A stretch of 64,000 nt of DNA from assembly GCF_937616625.2 (NCBI RefSeq), contig NC_065572.1:74026653-74090652 (forward strand), read 5' to 3'. Positions 37,185 to 48,600 of the stretch are shown piece by piece (within the stretch, counting starts at the first letter, position 1; each line of letters begins with the position of its first letter). Position numbers and translations under genes: made by a program. The notes beneath the pieces are model-generated. The model saw only the letters and a list, made by a program, of their open reading frames with translations. It did not search any database and was not told where the DNA came from. The stretch comes from Mercurialis annua (lineage: Eukaryota; Streptophyta; Magnoliopsida; Malpighiales; Euphorbiaceae).

Positions 37185-40100
37185 CTAATTAATTGGAGAA
37201 TTGAGACCCTCTTGAGAAGACAAAGGGTGGGGAGTTTGATGCCTCATGGAAGGGAATGGTGAATTTTTTCTGAAAGATGGCCTCTTCTTCATATGTTGTA
37301 TAGTTCTCTTTGCATAAATTTTATGAAACACTGGCAAAGTACTCTCCTTGAACTTGAGAATTGCATAGAATAAAAGTCTGAAACATATGAGAAGAATCAC
37401 AACAGCAGCTAAGTCCCACCATTTTGAATGATTTAGATTGACGCCAAGCATGTTTATAAGAACATCTTCGCCTTTCAGTTTTGGGCCGCCTGGCTCCAGA
37501 GGATCAAACTCCACCCCGATCAAGTCGTTTTTGTAAGCTCCCTGCATTTCCATTTAACAGTGTTGAAAATTAGATTCCTATAACATGTACATGAATTTTG
37601 TTGCTGTCTTATGCTGTGCTGGAGTAGAATCTTTTGTATTTTTCTTTTTTGTTGTGTTGAGCTTATATGTATATGCAACATTTTTCATGCAGGACTTTTG
37701 GTAAGGACTGAGAATGAACACCGCCCAGCTGGTTTGTTCTGGATGGTTTCAGGAATCAGGTTTTTTTATTTGCCAATGTTGTAAAGTTACATGTTTAAGC
37801 TACTGAACTGATTTGTAGGGTAAAATTATAACTTAAAAGTATTAGGCACACATGACTTGTTAGTTGTTGTAGAACTCCTATCTTTACTTATGATTTTGTA
37901 CATTATGCCTTTTGGTCTCTAAAGCTCAAAAAAGGTTGGATTTTAAAGTTGTTCTCGGGTTGGAATTCTGTAATCTTTCGTTATGTCTGTTGCAATTATC
38001 TATCATTTTTCAAGGAGAGATTCTTGTTTCGAAATGTCTTGGCATTCTGAAACAAGGATCTTATGTAGGGGTGAGCAAACCGTCGGTATGGTTAAAACCG
38101 ACCGATTTAATCAAAAATTAAAGTAACCGAATTACTATCTCTCTTTAACCGAACCAACCAAACTATCAAATCTAAAAGATGCAAAACCAAACCGATGGAG
38201 TTAGTCGGTTGATTTGGTTAACTTATTAAAATTTAAAGAATAATAATTGAAATAAAAATGAAATATTTGGTTGATTCAGTTAACTAAAATTTTAAAACTG
38301 TTGACCATAATCGAACCAAAGTTTTTGTTAACCAAACCAGATTAACTTTAAGAAGTAGTAGCCACAAGCTAAATGTGATTACCTGCAATCCCCACGCTCC
38401 AAAATTGATATAAGAAACTGGGTAGCGCCAGAAAACCTTAGGAAGATCAGGCAGCAAACGAAAGAATCCAGAAGTCACCATCAGGATTCCCTGGAAACAA
38501 ACATGAAAAGTGAAGTAATGAATTTCCGGAAGAAACGTAAATAAAAACTAGAGGTAAGAAAAAAAACTTTTTGTTATTTTTCTTGCTTACAATAAATCCA
38601 GCTCCAATTATGACACCCATTAGGTAGTTAGGAACAAGTGAAGCTATTGTCATCATGCAGCTCTCTACTGCTGCTATGCTGCTTAGAAGGTCGATGAACG
38701 CATAGAACATGTGTGTGAATCCAGATCTGAATTTCACCATGTAAAAGATAATACTTGCAGTAGACAGCGACATCACAGTCAAATACGGGAACGAAGAGAG
38801 GAAGTTTGACAGAATATATACTCCAACTCCATAATGCCCATTAAGCCTTTCTTTATGAAAAACCTGCTTATAGAACAGAAAATTCATGAATCTGTATAAC
38901 GCATGCTGGTGGCATCATGCGTGCTATGGGAATCGGGGGGTGGTAAGCGATTCGAGTCAACTCACAAGTTACTCTAGATTGATTCAAAGAATATTCAGGA
39001 TCGACTTTATAATAATTGAGTTTGAGTTTGAACTGCTCGAGTTATTCGAGTTAATTGCTGAGTTGAGCTCGCGCATCGATATACTCGGTTAGATTAGCTT
39101 GTGAGTCTGAAATTGAATTTTTAAATATTTATATAAATAACCGAGTCGAGTTTGAGTCTCAATTATTCTATCGAATTTGAACTCGAGCTCCTCTTAAAAT
39201 GAAACTAGATCGAGTTCGAGTCAAATACCTTGAGTTCTTCAATGAAAGAAGGGAAGCCGCCTATGGACAAGAAAGTCATGAAGCCTGATATAAATCCACC
39301 GCAAGCTCCGCGAGCCAAGATAGCAGTAAAGCCTGTTCCGACATTCTGAAAGACGGTTCCGACACAAATAGACAAGGCAAGGTAGATACCTATCCTCACC
39401 CAGTAATATCCCAAATCTCTCCACATATTAATGAATGATCTCTTTGTCAATACTACAAGTTGCTTCCACCAGTTTGCTTGCATTTCTCCTTTTCTTTTAA
39501 TCTCAAGCCCTTTCTGCAGTACAAATATTAGTGTTATCAGTAGCTTTAAAAGAATATGCAATAGAGCTGCAAGTCTTATATGGAGAAGCTTACAGTGGTC
39601 AAAATTTCTCTAATCCTAGCTTTTGCTCTTGCTGCGTGATTAGATAACTTATATTTCTTAACTAAAACTGCCTTGATTTTTGCAATAGGTAGATTGGTCA
39701 AAGAATCTGATGACATTTGAATTTCCTGCAGGTAAAATTCATCAATCTTTTGTATCATAGTTTCGGTCAATGAAATCTAATAGAATGGAAATGCATGTAA
39801 TCAAGCTGAGTTGAGTCGAAACACATCTTGAATTTGACCGAGTATTATTTTTGGAATTCGAGCTTCAAAAGTAAATTAATTGAACTTGATTAGGCTCGCA
39901 AGTCTATCGATCTGAGTATGTTAATACTCAAATTCGACTTGACAATTTCGCTCGAGTAGTTTGAACTCGAGTTCGACTTGGTGTTAATATCAAGTTATTT
40001 TTTAATTTCGAAAAACTCCGTGAGTTGGCTCGACTACACTCCAAGCAGAATTGTGCATACTCTGTGAGCACCCATCAAAGTGGCAGTGACTAGATCAAAG

Positions 40101-42990
40101 TCTGAATTGATACAACGAAGAAAATGATCGGAAGGATTTCTCCTACTCGGACATGGGAATCCGGCTTCTGCAAAGAACTGCAAAGTCCGCGATCAGGTCA
40201 GTCAAATTCGACAATCAATATATTTATACTATAGTTAAGAGAAAAACCAATTGCCACCTCTACAGCCAACTTTGCTTCTCCAAAATAAACTACTTCACCA
40301 CCAGATAACAGAAAAAGATGATCAAACAATGCGAAAACTTCACTACTCGGCTGGTGAATCGAACAGATCACAGTTCTTCCATCTCGAGCTATATTTTTAA
40401 GTGTTTGAATAACAAAAAAAGCTGATGCACTGTCTAGTCCGGTGGTGGGTTCATCAAGAAATAAAAGATTTGGCTTAATCAATATTTCGAGCGCAACGCT
40501 TAGCCTTTTTTTCTCTCCACCACTTATCCCTCTTAAATGCCAGTTTCCGATTAGCCGGTCCGCGCAATCTCGGAGACCCATTTCCATTATCGTTCCCTCT
40601 ACAATTCCGTCGATCTCTTCTTTAGTCATACTGCTTGGCAGTCTTAAATGAGCTGAGTATGTTAGGGTTTCTCTAACAGTTAGAGTCCCCAGCAGTGTAT
40701 TTTCTTGTGTTACATAAGCCTGAATTAAAGAAATCACTGCATTAATTACGGCTAAAGTCTGAATTTACTAGTACATATTTTGAATCAAAATAATTTGAAT
40801 CTTGTTTGGAATAATTAATTGTTGGTGGATTTAAGAAAATTACAGTCTAACTTACAACACCAGCATAGCCAAGTCTCTTCTTCTTGCCATTAAATAGAAC
40901 ATTTCCGGTCATGAGAACATTTCCTGAGAGTCTACCTGCAATATTTCAAGTCAATTCATATAAATTGAACTTTTTTTTATACTAACAATCATTTGCTAAT
41001 GATACAATTTTAAATGGGCATTTATTATTCATGGTCACTAAATTTTTATACTACCTCCGTTCTTTTTTAGTTGTCCATTTAGCCAAAATTACACATATTA
41101 AGATAGTGGGATTTTTGTCTTAAATAATAGAAGTAAATACTAATATAACCCTACTATATAATAAATGCTTTGTAAATTGAGTTATAGAGTCATTTATTAG
41201 GGAGGGTTAAATTTGGAAGATAATAGCTAATGTTATCTTGAAATTCTAAATGGACAACTAAATGTAGACAAATTCATTTGTCTAAATGTACAACTAAAAA
41301 AGAACGGAGGGAGTATTATTTTTATTTCTCGGAATTTTCGTTTCTTTCAATTTAGACAGTGAACTTTACAATTACCGAATGTCCTGAAATCACTAAGAAA
41401 ATTTATTCTTATTGGTAAAATAAAGAAACTAAAATTCTGTGATTTTGATTAAATAATTTAAAAGTTTAGCTTTGAAATTCTCTGTATAGTTCTGAATTTT
41501 TGTTTGATTTTCTAGTCAGAAGAAACAAAACCATGCATGATGCATTAAACACTAGAGAGAAAATTTGACACACAACACGTACGGAAATTTTAAAATCTAA
41601 TTTAGGGTTCGGTAAAAATTGATGGCGATAAGAGGAGAAGTAAAAGCAGAACGAACAATAAATAATTTTCATTAAAAGAGAATTTAATAGCTACCAACCA
41701 AAAAAAAAACAAGAGGTATTTAGAAATAATAATAAAAAAAAACCTTAAATCATGAAGTAGCTCAAAATAATTTCATAAATTAAAGATGACCAAGACCTGA
41801 GAAGATGACAGCTCCCGCCACAAATATGAAATATATTTTCTATTTGTCAATAAATGTAGGTCCAAATGCATTAAATACTTACACCTAAACAAAGAATATA
41901 AATAACCCCTTCTGTCTACTCAGATAATATCACAGTAAATAAAATTGAGTGACCAGCAAATGTATTGGGCATCAATAGTAAATATTCTAAGAGACCAGAA
42001 ATGTTTCTTCTACTCATCAAACTAAGGAGAGTAATATCATATACTACTACTTAAAATAATATTCTTAAGCAAGGTCTCGTGTTCGAGTCTTGTAAATGCA
42101 AAAAATTCCGGTGACACTCACTCACTATGCCATGTGCGTGACCGGGGTTGGACCGGATTAGTCGCGGCAAAATCCTGAAAACCGGATGGCCAACTAAAAA
42201 AATAATAATTCTCTTAAACCTAACGCACCCTTCTTTTATTATATTTCTGACATTAACTGAATAATCGAACCAAATCAAGAAATTTAGTTCGGTTTGGTTT
42301 AACACTATATTTGTTTTAAATTTTTCAATTTGATTCAGTTTTGAACATAAAATTTAGTTTTTTTAACTAGTTCAAACCAAGTCAAAATAACCAAACTGAA
42401 CTGACAAAATCAAACGAATCGACCGTCTTGATTCATTTTAAAAATTCAAATCCATTAAATAAATTCAGTTCGGTTCGGTTTCAAATAGAAGGGTGTGTGC
42501 GCATGAGGAGTATGTAAATGCATGTCTTATTACTACTATTTAGGGAGAAAATAGTAATTTTAAGTTAATATTTAAGGGCTATAATAGTGATTATTGGAAA
42601 GTAAAAACCTCCAAAAATTGTCTCTAATGAACTAAGTAAAAATCTAAAACAAATTAAATATAATTAGTGTATGCAAAATCTTTTGAATGAAGTAGAAAGC
42701 AAAAAAAAAGAGAGGGAAAAACCTGCCAAAGCATCAAGGAGGGTGGATTTGCCCGCACCAGAAGGACCCATAATAGCCATAATCTGACCCGGTTCAGCAT
42801 ACCCATTAAGCCCATTAAGTAACCTTCTTGTCGGCCCTTCACTAAAATTGGGCAGCACCACCGTCAAGTCCTCCCATACCAAATACACACACTCTCCTCC
42901 TCCGCCGCCGCCGCCTTCTCTCATTATACATCCCTCCACGCCTCCACAGCCGCCGTCGTTGTAACTAAAAACTTGCTCTATCTCCATCAT
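37185..42990 (-). CDS. Half-size ABCG (WBC) transporter, ABCG12/13/15 clade, tandem copy 1
   Basis: Nine exons on the minus strand join in phase: 42990-42723, 40935-40856, 40719-40258, 40177-40061, 39725-39594, 39513-39229, 38863-38591, 38490-38383 and 37541-37185. They give 693 residues. The nucleotide-binding domain comes first: Walker [10 protein letters not shown] (75-83), signature ISGGEKKR (181-188), Walker B LLFLDEPT (201-208) and switch His238. The ABC2 membrane domain follows (about 360-640), with [51 protein letters not shown] and [15 protein letters not shown]. The tail ends [11 protein letters not shown], typical of this clade. Relatives are plasma-membrane dimers exporting cuticle or pollen-wall lipids; the substrate here is inferred only. 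Introns 1, 4, 6 and 8 carry repeat insertions. A second ATG follows directly at 42987. Confidence 0.93.
38066..38345. repeat. Dispersed 'GGGGTGAGCAAACCG' repeat in ABCG copy 1 intron 8
   Basis: The stretch opens 'taggggtgagcaaaccg' and continues with many AACCGA/TCGGTT words and their complements. Such sequences are scattered through plant genomes. Related words occur at 14514-14700, 42240-42490 and 253-640. No terminal repeats are defined. Confidence 0.5.
38900..39226. repeat. Dispersed CTCGAGTTCGAG-type repeat in ABCG copy 1 intron 6
   Basis: It is rich in GAGTTCGAGT, ACTCGAG and GAGCTCG words and abuts exon 6. The same type of sequence fills 39800-40045 in intron 4. Noncoding and repeat-derived. 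Confidence 0.5.
41051..41313. mobile_element. Stowaway MITE (Tc1/mariner) in ABCG copy 1 intron 1
   Basis: The 263-bp element starts CTACCTCCGTTCTTTTTTAG and ends with the inverted CTAAAAAAGAACGGAGGGAG. TA dinucleotides flank both sides (41049-41050 and 41314-41315). The CTCCCTCCGT terminus and TA target site are diagnostic of plant Stowaway elements. Confidence 0.92.
42055..42208 (+). mobile_element. 5'-truncated SINE in ABCG copy 1 intron 1
   Basis: A B-box-like 'gtgttcgagtc' lies near the left end. The 3' body contains 'ggttggaccggattagtcg', a segment typical of plant SINE tails. It ends in an A-rich run ('actaaaaaaataataa'). The A-box part is missing or decayed. Confidence 0.6.
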
Positions 42991-45662
42991 CAGCCCAACA
43001 CAAAAACCCTTAAAAAAAGACCAAACAACAACATATAAATATTTGCGTTTGAAGTGTTTTAGTATGGTGTAGTAAAGAAATGGTTAAATAAGCAGAGAGT
43101 GGATATATATTTATAGTTATGAATTAAGACAATCTGATGAGGAACTGGTGAGGCTGTAATAATGAGTTATTTACTTTGGCAATAATTAGAACGACCAAAC
43201 CAAAGCTAACACTAGTGCTGTTGCTAGCTTCATAAATTGGCTGCTGCATGCACAGTGACATGAAATAGACATACTAAGAAATATTTAATTTAATTTTCAA
43301 TACTTGCATTGCATGTATATGATACTATATACTCGAAGTACATCAAGTATTTATTGTATTTTGGAAAAACTAAATTAAAAGTATTTATGTATTTATTGTA
43401 TTTTTTGCATCAGAAGATATATATTATTAAGGTAAATGTCAAAACATTGTAGATCAACTGAAAAAAATGTATTTAAAACACTATTAAACCGAATAATTGA
43501 TCAAATGGAAGAAACGAAACAACATAAATCTAAGAGCAAATTACACTGAGATCTCTGAGGTATACCATAATTAACAGTTTGGTGCTCCTTATTTTAAAGT
43601 ACACTTATTGGTCTCTCAGTTTTAATTTCGTTAACTGAGAGACCCTTCTGCTAATTTGGAGGACCAAATCGTTTAACGGAATTAAAACTGAGGTATCAGA
43701 TCGTTTTAAAATATAGTTTATCAAAATTAAAACTGAGGGATCGAATAGTTCACGTAATTAAAAGTGGGGGTACTAAATCGTTTGAAAGTAAATGTCGAAA
43801 TTAAATGAGAGATTTAATGATTAACGGAATTGAAAGTGAAATACCATTAAATAGACTTTTAAAACAAGTGGTACCAAATTATTAATTATGATAAATCTCA
43901 GAAATTTCATCATAATTTGCTCTAAATATAAATATAATTTTTTTGTCCAATAAACAAGATAAATTCAAATAGTGAGAATTTCTTGTCACTATTTACACTA
44001 TTAGAATTGCCATTCAGTTTGTTTCGCTCCAAACATATTCTAACGATGTGATTAGGACTTTAATTCATCAAAGAATTTAAATTTGAAGTTTAAATAAACG
44101 CTAAAAATTAACACAACGAGCTTGAATTTAAAACATCCAAACCACAAAAAAGTTAATACATAAACCTCCAAAACAAAACAATTTATTCGAAAAAACAAAA
44201 AGTATAAATACAGACATAGACGATGATGTCCAACTAGAAACCGGAATTAATCATCGCCTTTGGAGAGTCGATTCGGGCACTATTGTAGTGAATCAAAACC
44301 GAGAGTTAACCATTTTAAGCCGGTACATTGAATTTGATTTTGTTTAAAAACTAAAAAAAAAATCGACAAAGGTGGCAGTTTGGAATAGAAAGAGCAGAAA
44401 GCAAAAAGAAAGATGAGCGCTTAAGAGCCTCTAAAAGAAGAGAAGAACCTAATAGGAATATATCTCCCATTCTCATCAATGCATTCACGTGCTTCACTGC
44501 CCTGGACCACGCCACCTCGCTACTTTTATGTATAAATGGCTCAGTGAGTCAACTCGAGAGTTCATAATCTGACCAACGGTATTTATGTTATTTCAAAGTA
44601 ATTGGTGAATTGTAGAGTATAAATGGGTTGACATTGTTGTTCATATGGTGCCAGCAGTTTAGGCTATGCCATCTATTTCTTGAATCTCTCAACTCCTGCT
44701 AATTTTCTCTGACGACTATCTGTTTCTGAATCAGATGTTTGTTTGTCAAAAACCATTATGAAGTTCTAAACTGGACAAACTATACCAATCAGTAATCACA
44801 TCTAAACTTTTTCTAAATCTTTTAATTGGTGTTTAAATTATTATTTTATTTTAATTAGGATTTTCACTTTTTAAAATATATCATATGAGTGCTTTTAGTA
44901 ATTTTGCGATCATCGAACTACTAATTACGTCAAAACTAAATATAAAATCTGTTTATAGGATTTGTTATTTCGATATCAAATAAATATCTCATATATACAA
45001 AATGTTCTTAATATTTTCCTAATGTGACAGCTAAATTTAAGTAAATATTCTCTTATTTTTACTTTTTTAATCACATTGATATCAGAAAAACGGTTAAAAG
45101 TATATTTAAAATAAAATAAAATACCAATTTTAAAAAATAAAAGTTCAGCCACTGAAAATGCATATTTCGAAAGGTACAGATTGCGGTAATTTTTCTAAAT
45201 TGATTGATGCAAGTAAATAGCATTCATGACCCTGCCTGGCCCCTTCCTTATGTTTTGACACGCAAATTTCTAATCAACCTAACACAATTATGTTCCTGAC
45301 TGAAACTAACTTCTCAAGCAGCCTTATATTTCTTGGATTGAAGATTTTTAAAATTTTAAATCTAAAAAGTAAAAAAATTTATAAAATGGTGAATTTTTTA
45401 AATACTTATATTCTGATATCAAGTCTCCAGCTTCTTTCCAATGAATTTAGGTGCACACATCTTAAAAAAACTAGCATAAACTACTAGAAATGTTTTTTAC
45501 TTACACCAAAAGATTATTCCAGACTGTTAAATCTGTTACTTTATAATAATCTCAATCAGAATGAATATTTTCCGAACTCTGTATAACATGCTTTAATAGT
45601 ACAAAAAAAAAAAAAACTATTTCTCCAGGTTTCCGTGTGAGCAAGAATTACACAGAATGTCT
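42991..45662. other. Intergenic region between the two ABCG copies
   Basis: It contains the promoter of ABCG copy 1 at its left side, a foldback element at 43534-43922, and AT-rich sequence. No ABC transporter fragments are seen here, so the duplication carries no visible partial third copy. Confidence 0.5.
43534..43922. mobile_element. Foldback MITE related to the element at 3601
   Basis: The ends GAGCAAATTACACTGAG and, on the opposite strand, GAGCAAATTATGATGAA form an inverted repeat. Internal words 'gtttaacggaattaaaactgagg' recur several times in alternating form. Ends and size match the element at 3601-3987. No target duplication could be assigned. Confidence 0.65.
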
Positions 45663-48600
45663 CTAATGGAGTGGAGAATTGAGACCCTCTTGAGCAGCCA
45701 GTGCATACAAAGGCTGGTGCCTCTTGGAAACTAACGATGGCAACTTCTTGAAAGACGGTCTCCTTTCGAGTTTTTGCAGAGTTCTTTTCGAACAAAAATC
45801 CTTGACGATCGGTGAAGCTCTCTCCTTGAACTTGAGAACAATAAAGAACAAAATCCGGTAACATATTAGGATGAAAAATATAATAGCTAAGTCCCACCAT
45901 TTTGAATGATCTAATGCAACTCCAAATTGATGAGTGATGATGTATTCTCCCGAGATTTTAGGTCCGCCGGGTATTAAGGTATCAAATTCGAGTCCGAGAA
46001 AATCATTCTTGTATGCTCCCTGCATTATAATAACAGCAGCAATTTTAGTGTCAAAATCTTCAATGCTATTGATTATTTTCGCGTAAACTTGTAGTTCAAG
46101 AAACACATTAACTTGTTAGGATTACCTGAAGTCCCCATGCTCCATAGTTCATATATGAGACCGGGTAGCGCCAGAATGGCTTGGGAAGATCAGGCAGAAA
46201 ACGGAAGAAGCCGGAGGTCAGCATCATGATTCCCTACATGAATGTTAAATAGATAAAATCAGATGAAACCGTAAGTTTACGAAAAGAAGTCTCGCAAAAA
46301 AATCATAAGTCTACTTTAAACTTACAATGATTCCTGCCCCGGTAATCAGACCCGTCAAGAAATTTGGAACTACTGAAGCTACAACCATCATCAGGCTCTC
46401 AATTACAGAAATGCAGGAAAAGATATTGAGACAGAAGAACGCGTAATATTCAAATCCCGATCGATAATTCACCAAGTAAAAACATATAGTCCCACTAAGA
46501 ATTGCAATTGCAGCCAAGAATGGGAATGAAGATAAGTAATTGGACAAGATAAAAACTGTAACTCCATAATATCCATTAATCTTTTCTCGATAGAACACCT
46601 ATATGATTAAAAGAATGACTATCAATATCAGAAAAACGATATAGAACTCTATTTCATGTCAGGATCAGACCATACAAATAGTATCATTACCTTCATTTCT
46701 TCTATGAAAGACGGGAAGCCTCCAATAGACATAAATGTCATGAAGCCTGTTATAAATCCACCGCAAGCGACTCTAGCCAATATTGCAGTATAGCCATATC
46801 CGACATCATAATATATAGTACCCACACAGAAAGAAACAACTATATAGACTGCTATCCTTGCCCAGTAATATCCCACATCTCTGGACATGTTCAAAAATGA
46901 TCTTTTGGTCAGTGTTCGAAGTTGCTTCCACCTACTTGCCTCACTCGCATTTGTTGTTTCCATATCGAGTCCTTCCTGCATGATGTTATGAACAAACGTC
47001 GATTATATTTCAAAAAGACTTAGCTGTTAAGATGTTGCTGCCAAAGAATTTTCTCATCCACAGTTTTTACTTAACTATTTCTTTAGTATGAGAAGATAAC
47101 GCAAGGTGATTTTATAAGAAAGTATCGTTAAATAGGCGTAAACTCTATCTTGCATGTCAGGTTGTAGCTAGCCAGCATGTTAAAGAGAAACCAATGTTTA
47201 TCAGATTTCGTAATACATTACAGCATTGCACTATAGTTTAAAGAACTTTGGGCGGTTTTAATTGTTCAAACTAGTATGAAAACATACCACTTAAATATAT
47301 AGTCATTTGAAAGAGGAATTAAAATTGACAAGCAATGCATAAAGTGTTAAATCTTCAAAAAGTTCAGTGTCATTTGCTTACCATTGCTGATATTTCCTTA
47401 ATCCTAGCTTTTGCTTTTCTTGCAAAACCTGAGCGCCTATATTTCTCAACGAGCCGTGATTTGATCTCTGCTGTTGCCATATTCATCCAAGGATCTGATG
47501 TCGCAGGGACCTCCTATAGTAAAGACAGGCGAGTAAGTTTATTATAGTAAAAGTAATCCAAATTGTCTCAAGTACTCATCAGGAAGCAAAGTCAACTCCA
47601 ATCCAACTAAATTCTGATTCATGAATAAAGAAATACTCCCTCCGTCCCGTAAAGATAGAAAAAGTACTCATTTTACAAGAATTAAGAAAGTAGTTATTTA
47701 TAGGTAATTTGTGATAATTTGTCTAAATTACCCTTTGTACTTTATTAGTTATGTACATTTCCCAAAGCCACTCTACTAATTATAGCACTTACAACTCATT
47801 TGTTTATCTTTTCAAAATATGCATTTAATGTTTTATGATAAGCATGTAGGGGTATTTTGATAATTTTTAACTTAACTAACTCTACTTTTTCTATTTTTAT
47901 GGGACAAAAAAAGGTGGTACTTTTTCTATCTTTATGGGACGGAGGGAGTACTTGTTGCTCAACTATCACATAAATAATTTAATTCGGAGATAATACATAC
48001 ACGATTTCTTTGAGATCCTTTCAGAGTAGCTGTTACAGCATCAAAATCTGAATTTATACAACGTAGGAAGTGATCAGATGGATTCTTTCTACTTGGACAT
48101 GGAAAACCAGCTTCAGCAAAGAACTGTATAAATCAATACTAGCATTAGATTGCAGTAAAATCAACGTGAGCATGATGTTCATAATTGCATATCAAGTACA
48201 TATGACAAATTTTTAATCAGTTTAAGCATATTAAAAGTGTTTTCGTTATATGAAAATGAAAATGAAAAATGATGCTAATCTGAGGCTTTGGTCTTTTTCT
48301 TTTTAGGTTCAAAACTAACCTCTACAGCCATCTTTGTTTCGCCGAAATAAACAGTTTCCCCGCTAGACAATAGGAAAAGGTCGTCAAAGAGTGCAAAAAC
48401 TTCACTGCTTGGCTGGTGAATGGAAGAGATAACTGTCCTTCCATCTCGAGCTATATTTTTAAGAGTTTGAATTACGAAAAATGCTGATGCACTATCAAGG
48501 CCACTAGTAGGTTCGTCGAGAAACAATAAAAGGGGTCTTGTGAGGATTTCTAGTGCAATGCTTAGTCTCTTCTTTTCACCACCACTTATGCCTCTTAAAT

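Noticed and set aside
42664..42842. Alternative minus-strand frame in ABCG copy 1 exon 1
   Set aside because: It overlaps the exon encoding Walker A in another frame and reads into intron 1.
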